The position numbers and the translations under genes were made by a program. From Galeruca laticollis (Eukaryota; Arthropoda; Insecta; Coleoptera; Chrysomelidae), in assembly GCA_963921935.1 (NCBI GenBank), contig OY998178.1:58997451-59061450 (forward strand): DNA of 64,000 nt. The letters run 5' to 3'. The notes beneath the pieces were generated by a model. It saw only the letters and a program-made list of their open reading frames with translations, searched no databases and had not been told where the DNA came from. Positions 23,039 to 35,546 of this stretch are shown here, piece by piece (position 1 is the stretch's first letter; each line of letters begins with the position of its first letter).

Positions 23039-23044
23039 AATAAA
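23039..23044 (+). promoter_or_regulatory. Arp5 polyadenylation signal
   Basis: AATAAA 65 bases after the Arp5 stop, followed by A- and T-rich sequence. This is the only canonical signal before the transposon at 23127, so the mRNA probably ends near 23065. Confidence 0.6.
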
Positions 23045-23126
23045 AAGAAAATATTTTTTTCTCTAAAGTGAATCATCACATAGTTTATTATATATCATAA
23101 AATATGAGGCGTACCGTTATGAAATA

Positions 23127-23934
23127 ACGTATGCATCTAAAGTTTTGGGAACAAATTTAACGCCGAAAAAACAACTTTGAAAAATTTATTTAAGTGAACA
23201 ACTGTAACTGCCAAAGGTCCATTGTCTTCAATTTGGCGAAACTTTGTTCCAACTTGTCGCATTAGTCTCTGTACGGATGCTATATCTACGCAATATTTGT
23301 TCGTCTGCAGCTTCCCATCCTTTGTCATAGACCTTCCTGCTCAGTAAGAACCAAAAAGCTTCAACTGGGCGAGCTTGAGGTATGTTTGGAGGATTGTCTT
23401 CCTTAGGCACAAAAGGTACGTTATGTGCTCCTAACCAATCTGTGGTGACTCAAGTGATGCCAATTCAGGCATTTCCGTCTTTTGCGATATTGGAAGTTTC
23501 TTCTTTTGAGTGTTCTTTGTATAGTGGCACTTGATACATGAAATCTCTTCGCTAGTTTTCGATGAGATGTACCCACTTTATGTCTTGCACTATCAACAAC
23601 TCTATTTTCACGAATTTCACTTAGAACCTTGGGTCGTCCAGTTTTTGGTAAGTTTAAACAAGGTAGTCCTTGTTCACATTCAGCTATTGTTCGATAGATC
23701 GTTGTTTTGGGAGATATTTTCATTTCGAAATTTTTTTGCAATTTCACGTTTCGGTAGCCGTCCAACAAGGTTGTGGACACTTTTTCGAATTTTCAATTTA
23801 TATGTTTTTGAGAAATTTGACACATAAAAGTTGCTTAGCAACCAATAATTATGAGCAGTGATAACTTGTTTGGTGCTCATCATAAAGCTGTAATTCATGT
23901 ATGAAAAAATTCCCAAAACTTTAGATGCATACGT
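23127..23934 (-). mobile_element. Deleted Tc1/mariner-type transposon with perfect terminal repeats
   Basis: Terminal inverted repeats at 23127-23151 and 23910-23934 match perfectly over 25 bases and are flanked by TA target duplications. Inside on the minus strand is the N-terminal HTH region of an IS630/Tc1/mariner transposase (ORF 23780-23421: KTGRPKVLSEIRENR, SHRKLAKRFHVSSATIQRTL). It is followed at once by the C-terminal end (MPKEDNPPNIPQARPVEAFW, ORF 23410-23228). The DDE catalytic core between them is deleted, so it can move only with help from another element. It sits about 80 bp past the Arp5 poly(A) signal. Confidence 0.88.
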
Positions 23935-24129
23935 TATATAAAAAACATAGTTTTTAATAATTTTAATTTTATATGAAAGCCTCTACTTTAATCTACACTT
24001 CTCCGGAATTGTCACCAATATCGTATAACGGGCTTTTGCAAACCATCGTCTGATTTGTCAGCCACTGGAACACGGACATTTTGACATCGGGGTTGTCGTA
24101 GCGCTCGCTGGCCAGATGTTTCTTCAAAT

Positions 24130-25740
24130 GTAGGAACAATTGACTGGGTCTAGTCGACTGGAAAGGACGAAATATTTCCCTCTTTACTGCAACATAAACT
24201 TGAAATAATGGAGCCCATATTCGGTTATATACTTGCTGCTTGGAGGGAGGTTACAGTGGCGTTCATACCTAAGACTGGTAGATGTCCAGTGGACGAACCA
24301 AAGTCTTAGCACCCAATTAGTTTGACCTCCTTTCTCCTGAAAGCAATGGAGAAAATAATATACTGTTGTGTCAGTAGCGAACTTCTTAAGACCACCCCAC
24401 AAGAAACAGTTTGTTTATCAAGCAAGTAAATCCACGATTAATGCTCTACAATACCTAGTTGAAAGCATTAAAAAGACATATGCGGCAAAAGAAATGTGCA
24501 TTCATTGACATAGAAGGTGCTTTTGATAACACTTCACTCGCCTCCATCACCAGATCACTAGAAGAAAGAAACATTACCGACTCACTGGCCAGATGGATAC
24601 TATCTATGCTGAAAAGAAGAATTATTTTTGCGACACTTAGAGGGGAGACGGTCAGGATGACTGCAGACGGTTGCCCCCAAGGGGGAGTTCTATCGCCTCT
24701 GCTGTTGTCACTGGTTGTCAACAGCCTGATAGTGAAACTGCATGAATTGGGTTTTACGACTCAAGGTTATGCCGATGACCTGGTTGTAACCGTCAGGGGC
24801 CCACATGACGGAGTAATTTCTGATTGCATTCAAGTAGCCCTAAACATAATCAAAAGCTGGTGCGCAAAGGAAGGACTCAATGTTAATCCTAGCTAAATAG
24901 TTCCATTCACCAGGAGGCGAAAATACAAACTTAAATCCCCCAAGTGGAATCAAGCTAACATTTTCCAAAGATGTTAAATACTTGGGCATCATAATCGACC
25001 AATACTGACATGGAACAGTCAAATTAACCACATCCTCTCCTGAGTGATAATGGAAAGCTGGACTTGCACAAGCCAAGCTGTGGAAAGTGCAACTATTAGC
25101 TTGCTGAACCTTCCACCACTGCACTTATGCCTAGTGAAAGAAACAACAATCAGTGTCTTTAGACTGAGCCAAACAGGAAAGTAGGAAATCTGGTCGCACA
25201 CCTAAAGATTTGGGCACACATTTACGTAAAAGCCACGTCTAAACCGATAGATAGTATGCCAGTTAGGTGCGACTTTGGATGCAGTTTGAAGTTGTCCTAA
25301 ACAGCAAATTTGTACAGAGAATGGTCCTCAACTGGGAAGGAACGCATCAGTGTGACATACTGATAGATCCAATATGGATGGAAGGGCTGGAGTGGGCGTG
25401 ACAGGGTCTAGTTTCAGGCTCTCAAAACCCCTTGGTAAAACCCCAACCCCAAAGTACAGACTATAGAAATTTGTGCCTAGGAGTTCCTCAAAAGGGACAC
25501 CCAGATGGCAGAAATCTATATACTGTCAGATAGCCAGGCAGCACTGAAAGCTCTGAAGTCATACGCTTGCGAGTCTAAGTTGACTTGGGACTGTAAATAA
25601 TCCCTAAAACAACTGGCAAACAGGCAACCAACTGGGTCACTCTGATGTGGGTGCCAGGTCACAGGGGCGTTAGAGGCAATGAGGAAGCGCAGACAGCCTT
25701 CCCAAAGAAGGAGCAATCTCCGAATTCGTTGGCCCGGAAG
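24130..25740 (+). pseudogene. Decayed LINE with RT and RNase H
   Basis: The best part is ORF 24459-24896: AFIDIEGAFDNTS (RT motif with first Asp), CPQGGVLSPLL and GYADDLVVTV (YADD box). Upstream, RT-like sequence from about 24130 has many stops. Downstream, IYILSDSQAALKAL (about 25515-25555) and a HRGVRGNEEA-like segment near 25660-25690 are RNase H motifs. RT plus RNase H points to an I/Loa/R1-like non-LTR element. No ends or target duplications were found, and many breaks show it is old. Confidence 0.75.
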
Positions 25741-28248
25741 CATTTTCACATCCAACGTAGGTATCGCAATTCAGTTTTACCGAAACATATTTTATAAACT
25801 ACGTTCATGTTCGCAAGTAATTTGGCGATACCGCAAGTGGAGTAATACCCTATATGATTTCCATATTTGTAAATTAGCTCACACATATATACGAAGTATA
25901 GTGTGAGCTTTAGTAATCCTAATTTTTTCAATAAAAAAGTTGCTCTGATTACAAAATTTTGCGTTTCAGGCCATCTGGAATTTTTTTTGTATACGTGTCT
26001 GTCTGTAAGTAACGCTTATAACACAAAAACTATCAAGCCGATTTTGATGAAATTTGGTGGGTATCGTGGTTTGGGCTCTAGTTGGTCCCATTTCAAGGAT
26101 GTTAAAATGCGGAGAAAATTGAGGTACTTTATATAAAAACTCGAAATACGTATATGGTAACAAAACATTGTTTGCGTGCTGTTAAAATAAAAATAATTAC
26201 ATCTAGAATCTAAAAAAAAATTGCACCAAAATTTTTTTTGGCAGCGGTGCCCATTAATCGTCGCAGTATTATTATTATTAATAACAAGTAAAATAAAAAA
26301 AAATTAAAACACCCGACAATCATTAATCTAACCTAACCTATTTATATGTTCTCACAAAATGCATATAATTCTGTAATAATAATAATAAAATTGTATTGTT
26401 CGCACGTAAAGAGCGGCAATGGCTAAGAATGTGAGACATAAAATACATACAAATTGTAAAAATCTAACATTTAGACATCGATCAAATATATACATATAGA
26501 TTCGAATATGTTAAGCACCGGGTTATTTTTGCCGACCAGAGGAGGACTCTAGTGAATTGTGTTTAATTGTGGGTTGTTTTACACACATATTAATACAGAA
26601 CACTTTAACTAAAGAAATAATATAATTAACGTGAAATAATTACACAGGTGTAATTATAATATAAAATAACAAAATGCCGTTAAGAATGACAATTGACAAT
26701 GTATTTTCTTCTTCTATTCTAAAGAGCTAAAAAGCTTTATTCTCATTCAAAGGTCCCATCTAAGCATAAATAATTTCAAAAATCAGAATTACGGTCCCCG
26801 AACTCGTCAACACCATGGTAACCAATATTATCATCACTCAGCTTCTTCTTATACCTCAAACCCTATTTCTAATGGGTATTTACCTCGTTAACCCATTGTA
26901 ACGCGAAAAATTGCCCGACCACTAGGAATATCGGTTTGTATACCTGCCACGAACGATTTCCGCTATCAGTGGTTTTCGCTGGTAATTTCGTCAAAGAAGC
27001 TAATCCTATCAGAATTGTCTTACAAGGTAGATGTGTACTTGGGATTTACCTGCCGGCGGCCATTGATACTGGAGATGACTAGTCGGACAATTCAAGTTTA
27101 GGATCTCAAAAATCTGGGTAAATAGATATTCTTTACATTTTAAAATACGTCGTTTCTCGAGTCAAGTAATCATTTGAAATTTTATATTTATCGAATGTAG
27201 GAAATTATTAATTTTATTTCATTAACTGTCATATCTCATAGGGGATTATGTAGCTATTTTTAATTTAAGGGATAAATTGCAGTATTTCTTTTATTAGTAA
27301 GGTTACGAGGAAATGTGGAAAAGTCGATTAGAAGCAGTAAATTACTAATGATACTTTATTAATTATTATATTACGTGGAATTGTGTAGTTATTTTTATAT
27401 TTGGAGGATAAATTATGGGTTTTAACATGAGTCCTCATATGTATTTTTTGTAATACAGTAATTAATTCGGCTCTTATACTGTTAAGAGACGAAGATCGTG
27501 GAAAACTGTGGGGTTTCGTCAATTATATTGGGTTTAATGCGATGGGAAGTTACGGGGGAATGCCGAAAATTCAGTTTAGCTCTCATGTCGTAGGCTAATT
27601 TGTTCCTTTTTCTTATAGGCGGTTTTCTTTTTTTCCCTGATTCTTGTCCGCTGATTGCTGGCCTTGGAGGCTTGGTATAACCGGAGTTTTTCCAGAAGCT
27701 TGTTCTTCTACCCAACTGGACCAATATCAGGAGAGCTGGAGTTTTGGAGACGTCGTCATCGAGGGATTAGACTGCTGTATCCTGTAACTATCTGTAAAAT
27801 TATTTTCCTTCATTTCGTTTTTTAATATTATATTATATAAATTACTTTCTAACAATTGCCTTTAGAGTTGTAAACTTTTTGCTAACTTTTTTTTACTTCG
27901 ATACAATTAATACTTTTTGATAATTTTACTACATTAAATTAATTTCTTTTCTTTAGTATTTCAATTTTGAAGAAGTTTATCTATGGATCTATAGATATAC
28001 TTAGTAAATTTATAACGTATTGGTATACCAACGGTAGGTATCTTGGCTATACGCCTTACATATTTTGGTAGTGGTTGTATTTTATAGATTTTTTTATATA
28101 CATATTTTTTGGCGGTAATGTAATTATTCTTATCATTTGTTTTGGGTATCAGATATTTTCATATGAATTTTAAATTGTATAATCATTGGTTCACTTGGTT
28201 ATTGGCTATTTGTCTTGTAGATTTCTTGCAACATTTGTACACGAACTT
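25741..28248. other. Intergenic AT-rich stretch without a recognised gene
   Basis: No coding region can be supported. At about 25975-26110 there is a passage (GTCTGTCTGTAAGTAACGCT, then CCGATTTTGATGAAATTTGG) of a kind I know from dispersed repeats in insect genomes, but I cannot assign its family. ORFs here are short and lack protein-like composition. Confidence 0.5.
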
Positions 28249-28555
28249 TGTGATATGCCTATGGTTACTGGTGTGTCGGTGTATGTGCGCAAGCGCGGAG
28301 GTCGAGTGTGCGCGAGTGGAAAGAAGGAGGAAAGAGTGGGGCGACCGTCGGAGAGAAGCCGGTAGCAAAGAGGAAGAAGTAGAAGAGAGCCGGTAGCCGG
28401 CGAGTTGAACCGGTGATCGAAGAAAGACTATTGACTGTCAGTTATACATATGGCTACAATTTGTTAACATTAAACAGTACAATATTAATATTACTGAAAG
28501 TGTGTTATTCATCATCCCTCAGATATCCAACCCACACCGAAAAGGTACAACACAT
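28249..28555 (+). repeat. 5' LTR of element D
   Basis: Shares TGTGATAYGCCTATGGTTAC and the GC-rich stretch after it with 33585-33668. It begins with TG. The right border is estimated from the primer-binding-like site. Bases 28556-29194 are the untranslated leader. Confidence 0.7.
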
Positions 28556-29194
28556 AATTTGACGATCAACGGGGACGGATATAGAGGTGAACATCGAATG
28601 AACAATCAACAGGTTATGGAAAATTCAAGGTACTGTTTTCTTATTATTTAATCATCCAAGATGGCTGTTGGAAATTTTGCAACGATATTTTAGTGCATTG
28701 CGCTGATTAAAATTTGGACTAACTTTTGAAGTGTAATGAAGAAAATACGTTTGATTAATTAATTACGAACCATTTTGATTACGTAAAAACAACAGCTGAA
28801 TATCAATATATACTTATTGATTTAGGGTGAATTAACGAATGATGTTACTTAACCACAGTATTGATTACATTTAGTAAAAACAAAGATTTTGAAAGTCTAA
28901 GTAAAACTGATCAAGATAAATAATAAAAAAGACATTTATTAGACTTTATTGTTCGATGCATTCAAGTACTTATGTTCTTTTTTATGATTAGGTAGAAATA
29001 TTGTAAAGTTAAATTGTTAGAGATTGAGAATAATATTTGTTTTTATCATTTATTTGAAACTTTTGCGCTGTAGGTATTCCGATTCAAACCTATTATATGT
29101 ATTGATGTTTTGACTATTTGAGACCATAATCCATAGTATTGTGAATTTTTGTATTTAAATATTTTAATATTGTCTTGACATTATTGTAAATAAG

Positions 29195-30440
29195 ATGCCA
29201 AAAAGCAAATCGAAGGCAAACGAGGATAAGGAACACGTCCTAGAAATAAAAGTGAACGATAATAGCGATTTATTAGCAAATGATAGGGCAAATTCACGGG
29301 CGACTGATGATTTACAAAAAATAGTTAATAGCTTAGCAGAGGATCTTAAAAAAGTACAAACAACTTTGCTAACTTTATCACATAATATGGTTGATCAGCA
29401 AAAAAGAGTAGATAATAAACCGAATGATGATTTTAAAGACGAAAAGCATTATATTTCGTTATGGAAAGATATGGGGGTAATAGTTTGTCATTTTCACCGA
29501 GTGGAAATACTCACCCAATGTTGTTTTTTAAAAAATTATCGAGAACATTAAATGATGATAGAGTGTCAGAGTCGGCGAAGGTAAGTTTAGGTATAGGGTG
29601 TTTGAAAAATTTAGCAGCCGAATGGGCTGAATATAAGGAAGAAAATTTTGTAAATTTTGAAAAATTTGTGGAGGCGTTTAAGGCAAGGTATTGGAATGCG
29701 GAACATGAAAGGGGGGATTATTTTATGAAATTAAATATGGAAAGTATAAATCGGGAAGTAAAGCTGACTATTTACTTAGTCTTGTAAGGCAGTCGAGTTT
29801 TTATCAGATAAAATTCCAGAGGTGGAGTTAGTCGAATGGGTATCAGATCATTTCGCAGATGAACCGGAGATTAAAAAAAGTATTGTTTTGAAAGGTTATA
29901 AAACTGTAGATGAAGTAGAAATGTTTTTGAGAAAAATAGATTCGGTAGACTGTAAAATAAACAAAGGTACGGATATTAGACGCGGTCAAGATGTTAGCCA
30001 ACACGACCATAGAGAGGGAAATAAAGGGAATTTTCGTAATCAGGGAAATGATCGGTTTCGGAGACAGGTTAACGATAATACGCGGAGACAGGTGAACTGG
30101 AATGCTGATACGAATTGGAGAGATCAGGATAATAATGTGGAAAGAAATGGAAATGCGGCAACGCGAAATTGTAATTTATTATCAAAGTTCTATACTAATG
30201 GTTCGGAAGATTTGTTATCTGAAGCAGAAGAAGAAGTACCCAAAGAAAATTTAATTTCTCCGATGATAAAAATTGAAATTGAAAACATAGAAACAGAAGC
30301 ACTAATCGATTCAGGTAGTCAAGTTTCGGCTATATCGGATACATTTTTGTCTAATTTGAGAGATTTGAAATTACCACTATTGCCGGTGTGTAAGCTAGCG
30401 GTTAGGGTAGCCATAGGGGCTAGGGAACAAACAATCAAAT
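29195..30440 (+). pseudogene. Element D gag and start of protease, frameshifted
   Basis: Frame 1 from ATG 29195 (MPKSKSKANEDKEHVLEIK) includes a helical segment KIVNSLAEDLKKVQTTLL. A shift near 29475 continues in ORF 29461-29787 with capsid-like sequence (LFFKKLSRTLNDD, AEWAEYKEENFVNFEKFVEA). A second shift near 29765 continues in 29822-30442: a basic region with QDVSQHDHREGN but no clear CCHC knuckle, then the aspartic protease active site ALIDSGSQVSAISDTF (DSG). A TGA at 30440 ends it inside the protease. No functional Gag is expected. Confidence 0.75.
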
Positions 30441-30599
30441 GACAAGTCTTAATTCCAGTAAATATGGGTAACAAAATATATAATATTGTTTTTTTAGTAA
30501 TACCAAAAATGAATGAAAACATTTTACTTGGCACCGATTGGTTGTCGAATAATCATGCACGGTTAGATTTTAGTAACAACATTTTGTTACGATGGTGAT

Positions 30600-33425
30600 G
30601 ATATTAGTATACCGTTTCGGACTCGAGTTAATGGTAGTAATACGCTAACCGTAAATTTGATAAAAAATATTAAAGACAGACATTTGTACAGCGAAGAGCA
30701 ATTAATTAATGCGGCGAGAAGCGCTGAAATGTTAAAAGAAAATGAAAAGGAAAAACTACAAAATGTTTTAAAAAATTACGCGGAGATTTTTTCAGAAACT
30801 CCTAGTTTAACTTCTAAATATGAACATGAAATTTATATGAGAGATGCTTCTCCATTTTATAAAGCGTCCTACCCGGTACCGTTCTCACAGAGAGCAGAGG
30901 TACAACGTCAAGTTGACGAAATGTTGGAATGGGGGGTTATAGAGGAAGGACCGACAGAATATGTGTCACCATTGATCACCGTAAAAAAGAAATATGGATC
31001 GTTGAGGGTTTGTTTAGATGCACGATATCTAAATACTCGGATGTGTATGGATCATGTAACGCCACCTAGACCGGAAGATTTATTATGTATTTTAGGAAAA
31101 GGCCAAGTAATAAGCTCACTCGGTATGACGACGGGGTACTGGCAAATTCCAATTAAGAAGGAGCACTGTAAGTATACCGGGTTTGGGTATAATGGTAAAA
31201 CGTATTATTTTAAAAGATTACCGTTCGAAATTTCCACCGCAGTGGGTAGTTTTATTCGAGGGTTATCGAAAATTTTAGGACCTGAAGTGCAACCGTTTAC
31301 AGTAGCTTACGTCGATGACTTGTTAATATTTTCCGAGTCGGTACAAGAATATTTGCACCATCTAGAAATTATCTTTAATAAATTTAGAATTGCGAATTTA
31401 ACAATTAAACTCAGAAAATCATGTTTTGCGCAGCGGGAAATCGAATTTTTAGGGCATATAATAACGTCTCAGGGGATCAGAATAAATCCGAAAAGAACCG
31501 AATCCGTTCAGAAATTTCCAAGACCCAGGAATATTAAAGAGTTGCAGGGCTTTTTAGGGTTAGTTAATTACGATCGACGATTTTGTGCAAATTTTTCGCA
31601 ACTTACATTACCGTTATTACCGCTTTTAAGAAAACGAACTATTTGGATTTGGGACGCAGAAAAATAAAACGCATTCAACGCTATCAAAAAGGCTTATTTA
31701 AATACAACGATTGTTAACCATCCGGATATGAATAGAAATCTTTATGTTCAAACGGATAGTTCATATTTCGCGTTGGGAGCATGTTTGTATCAGATGAGTG
31801 ATACAGGGGTTCAACAAATTTTAGCATTTACAAGTAGAATTTTACAGGGTGCAGAGAAAAGATACACCGTCACAGAAAAGGAGTTGTTAGCTGTAGTTCA
31901 CGCTTTTAGGCAGTGGAGAACATTGATTTTGGGATTTAGTATTATCGTGGTAACGGATCATAAATCCCTATCCTTTTTGTTTAATACGAAATTAAAAAAT
32001 GCTCGTTTATCTAGATGGGTTTTGTTTATGCAGGAATGTAACTTCGAAATAACGTCGGGTCGGAATAACATTATCGCAGACATTCTGTCTCGAAATCCAA
32101 CTGATTCAAATGTACCCTATCAACCAGATACTATAACCAGTATTAGTGTAACTATGTTAAAATTGACAGAACAGTTTAATTTAGTAAAAAAGAAATTTTG
32201 TACTTTGAAAGAGGATCAAATGCGAGACGCCGTAATATTGAAAAAAGTAAATATTTTATCCGGCAATTTAAAAGTGCCAATCGAGACAGCTAGTCGTATA
32301 GCTAAATGGTTTATATTACACAACGGCATTTTGTTTAAGCGGGGGGATGAATCCAACCCTGGATTTAAATTATGTGTGCCAAAGGATCAAGTGCTAGATT
32401 TGGTTGTACAACAACATAACGATATTGGGCATTTTGGGAGTAATAAAACTTTTTTGCATATGAACCGCACTTTTCATTGGCCTAAAATGCGCCATCAAAT
32501 TCGTAAAATCGTCACAAGCTGCGATTTGTGTCAAAAAACCAAGCATGGAACTACCAGTCGGGGTGCGATGAACCCTGTATTAGTAGATAAACCGGAAAAG
32601 CTGGTGTGTTGATCTCATGGGGCCGTTTCCTCCTTCACGGGCAGGAGTGACCTAATTACTAGTGATTACTGATTCATTTTCAAAATATTGTAAATTATAT
32701 GCGCTTAAAAGAGCCACTACTAAGGCCATTTTAAATAAACTCACTAACAACTATTTTAAGGTTGTGCAAAAACCGATAAGTATTTTAAGTGACAACGGTA
32801 CTCAGTTTAGGTCTCATATGTGGGAGAGAACTTTGAAAGAACAGGGTGTTGTAGTTAAACATACGAGTATATCTATTTCCCGCAAGGAAATTCGGTAGAA
32901 AGGTTGAATAAAGAAGTGGGGAGACTACTGAGGTCGTTTGTGTGTGAACAGCACACGAAGTGGGCTTATGTATTGAACGATGTAGAATCCTGCTTGAATA
33001 ATGTGATTCATGAATCGACAGGATATTGTCCAAACTTTCTGCAATTCGGCAAGATAGAAAAGAATAATATTCACCATTTAATTAAGTTTCCTCAAGGAGA
33101 CTCATTAACAGAACCGCTCGAGGATGTAATATGGGCGCTGGCGGCTGCAAAGTTAAAATCTAAAGCGTTAAAGTGAAAATTGAAGCATGGCCAAAAGGTA
33201 AAAATCACCAAGTTTAGTGTAGGTGATCTGGAACTTGCAAAAAATCATAATTTATCTTCGGCATACGAAGGCACTATAAAAAAGTTGTTTGTCCTTTTTC
33301 AGGGTCTGTATAAAATTACAAGAGTAGTCAGTAATAACGCATATGAATTGCAAGATTCTGAAGGGCGGATTTGTAGTTTACAAAACGTGACCAATCTGAA
33401 ACCTTATAAACAGTATGTTGCCTAA
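30600..33425 (+). pseudogene. Element D pol (RT, RNase H, integrase), broken
   Basis: ORF 30657-31667 is the gypsy RT: YPVPFSQRAEVQRQVDEMLE, SLRVCLDARYLN, GFGYNGKTYYFKRLPF and VAYVDDLLIFSE. The first catalytic Asp is lost: the usual LD..GYWQ reads SSLGMTTGYWQIP. ORF 31728-32612 has RNase H (YVQTDSSYFALGACLY, YTVTEKELLAVVHA) and the integrase HHCC zinc site (HNDIGHFG, CDLCQKTK). After a stop at 32612, ORF 32662-32898 has the DDE core part (ITDSFSKYCKLY, ILSDNGTQF), then 32904-33176 and 33180-33425 with the C-terminal tail. At least four breaks. Confidence 0.85.
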
Positions 33426-33584
33426 TCAGTTGTTCCTTAAATAATCTTATTGTATTTATAAAAAATCTGTAGTAGTAATAGTTTAGTTATTATATTGTTT
33501 CTCACGAGTGTTTAATTCTCGTTGCTTAAGGTTTGCTATACTTGTGTTAGTTTGTACGCAACTCCAATTAAACAGGGGGGTATG

Positions 33585-33668
33585 TGTGATACGCCTATGG
33601 TTACCGGTGTGTCGGTGTATGTGCGCAAGCGCGGAGGTCGAGTCTGCGCGAGTGGAAAGAAGGAGAAC
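33585..33668 (+). repeat. Truncated 3' LTR of element D
   Basis: Matches 28249-28333 with a few changes. At about 33669 the sequence changes to CGCTAGTCTTTGCTGACC, which is not LTR. The reverse complement of that stretch recurs in diverged form at 54683-54737. Confidence 0.8.
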
Positions 33669-33695
33669 GCTAGTCTTTGCTGACCAGTTAGGAAT

Positions 33696-33741
33696 AAAAC
33701 TCAGAAATTTGGGGAATGCTGCATTCCCCAATATTTCTGAG

Positions 33742-33745
<4 letters not shown>
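33696..33745. repeat. Near-perfect palindrome beside a TA tract
   Basis: Arms 33696-33719 and 33721-33745 are complementary apart from one extra base, with a one-base centre (AATGC T GCATT). Such a palindrome could form a cruciform or hairpin. It runs directly into the following (TA)n tract, and part of the right arm (CCAATATTTCTGAG) recurs at 33789-33802 between two TA tracts. Confidence 0.9.
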
Positions 33746-33748
<3 letters not shown>

Positions 33749-33790
<42 letters not shown>

Positions 33791-33803
33791 AATATTTCTG
33801 AGC

Positions 33804-33848
<45 letters not shown>

Positions 33849-33854
33849 ATATAT

Positions 33855-33897
<43 letters not shown>
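33749..33897. repeat. Two (TA)n tracts separated by a 20-base spacer
   Basis: TA runs at 33749-33788 and 33809-33897, the second with two TATTGTATA interruptions. Element C begins at 33902, four bases (ACCT) after the end. Confidence 0.96.
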
Positions 33898-33901
<4 letters not shown>

Positions 33902-33902
<1 letters not shown>

Positions 33903-34170
33903 GTAGTAATAATTTTATTTAACAACAAACAAAAAATATAACATGAACTATTTAAAGTATATAATAATGCGTAATCCGTGTTCGCTTCTACCCTTCACCA
34001 TGCTACTATGTATAGGACTAGGTTACATCACTATCGGTGTGGTGTAAGGCGATTCGAGTGGCGCCATCTTACCATTTATAACAGAGTCTCAGACGTTGTG
34101 CGGGGCCTATCTACATGAAGGTGGTACTGTAGATAGAGCTGTATAGCCTGGTAGGGATCGTTCTGCTATA
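33902..34170 (-). repeat. 3' LTR of element C (left)
   Basis: About 269 bp, matching the right LTR at all but one or two bases, apart from a 14-bp stretch present only in the right copy (after AAAAAATATTA). The high identity suggests a recent insertion. Confidence 0.92.
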
Positions 34171-34229
34171 ACCTCCCCCTCTAGCTTCGAGTTCGTCCCG
34201 ATGAGAGGCTAGCACACCAAGCAGGACGA

Positions 34230-35528
34230 TTAAGGTTGTTGTTTCTTGGGTCTACCTCGTAATCCTTTCTTCCTTAGGGGTGGATTGGCAGGTGATGCTA
34301 CTTCCTCCGTGGTCATATAGTTCCTCTCTGCACTCGTTAATAAGCGACTCGCATACTCAATAGGGTGTTCGGTTGCTCCCTCCCCCTGGACCAAAACTGT
34401 ACCGATGGCATAGCTACTGGCTTCGTTTGGTTGCAGGGAGACATCGAAACTAAATAACTCACGGATTTTTCGCTTGGTGCCTGTTTTCTTTTGTGGCGAG
34501 TAAGTGAGAGGTAGGCTGTCACGAAAAATTTCATCTATGTCTTCCGGTGCATACGCATTACTCGTGTGCTTGTTTTCTTTAACATTTGGGAATCTGGAGT
34601 CTGGAGCTTCCCATAACTCATCCCGTAAGGGTGACGTGAAAAACTCTAAGAATGGAGATAAAACGTCATCATTCTCGTCAACGTCCGTGATGTTGAGTTG
34701 TATTCTAGGATCTGGTACCTTAGTTGGTTCGCTTTCGATATTTAGAGATTTCTTCGGCTTCTTCGATTCTGCTGATTGATCCCGTGGTCTTTGTATTAGT
34801 CCTTGGTACTGTGGTTGAAACTCAAAACGCTCGAAAGGCCGGTCTGCGTAGTACCAGCACCGTTGTCCTAAGTCTAACACGATGCCAACTTTTTCTAGGA
34901 AATCTATACCTAATAAGGTCCTGTTGTCCACGGCGTTAGGCAGCACGACAAAGTTGATATTATGAGTTCTACCGCCTAACTCTATAGTAGTAAATGTTGT
35001 CAGTAACTCTGTTTGCTTTTGAAGTCCATCAGCGAGTGTGACTCGGGCTGTGGTTTTGGTGAATGCACAATTCTTGTCTTTTAAAAGTTTGCAGAGGGTG
35101 ACGCCAGCTACGCTTGTTTTAGCCGCAGTATCTATATGTGCTTGGCCCTTAATACCACATATTCTTGCAGGAACTGTTGGGACTTCAGGTGTAGATCTTA
35201 AAAGCGTATTTATCGAATAGAAGTGGACAGCTTGGGCATCGACAACTTTGCCGACATTAGTGCAATTGGGACAATTGCTGCGGAAGTATCCAGCTCTGCC
35301 ACATCCGTAGCAGTGAAGGTGACCTTTGTCGGTTTTGGTAGCGGTTGATTGTGTAGGCTCCGTATGTGTCGCAGTCGTTTTAGGTTGGTCTTGCTTCTGC
35401 CGTTTACGACATTCTTGTATGCTGTGACCTTTAAAATTACAAAACGTGCATCTTAATTTGGTTTTCTTTACCGGTAGCGTATCGGTTGATTCATTGCGTC
35501 GTAAAGTAGACGTATCCTTGAGTTCCAT
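34230..35528 (-). pseudogene. Element C zinc knuckles, protease and residual pol, in one open frame
   Basis: 432 codons from 35528. Residues about 28-41 CTFCNFKGHSIQEC form a CCHC knuckle. A second at about 73-87 (CYGCGRAGYFRSNC) has Tyr where His is expected. The aspartic protease follows with HIDTAAKTSVAGVTL (DTA instead of DTG) and LLGIDFLEKVG. Past an acidic linker the frame passes directly into RNase H sequence (SYAIGTVLVQGEGATEHPIE, AERNYMTTEE) and then into a basic tail LRGRPKKQQP like a gypsy integrase end. RT and the integrase core are absent, yet no frame was lost at either deletion. A Gag-protease-only product is possible. Confidence 0.82.
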
Positions 35529-35546
35529 TTCTAGATGCTCAACTTG

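Larger units (their letters stand above)
28249..33668 (+). mobile_element. LTR retrotransposon D (gypsy type), decayed
   Basis: The 5' LTR runs from TGTGATATGCC at 28249 to about 28555. A tRNA-binding-like site (TTGACGATCAACGGGGA) follows at about 28559. The 3' LTR begins at 33585 after the purine tract AACAGGGGGG (33571-33580). It matches the first 85 bases of the 5' LTR and is then cut off at about 33668. Gag, protease, RT, RNase H and integrase are present in order but broken by several stops and frameshifts. Confidence 0.85.

Noticed and set aside
28142..28396. 84-aa ORF ending in Glu/Arg-rich sequence
   Set aside because: It spans the border of the D LTR; the charged end is GC-rich LTR sequence also found at 33590.
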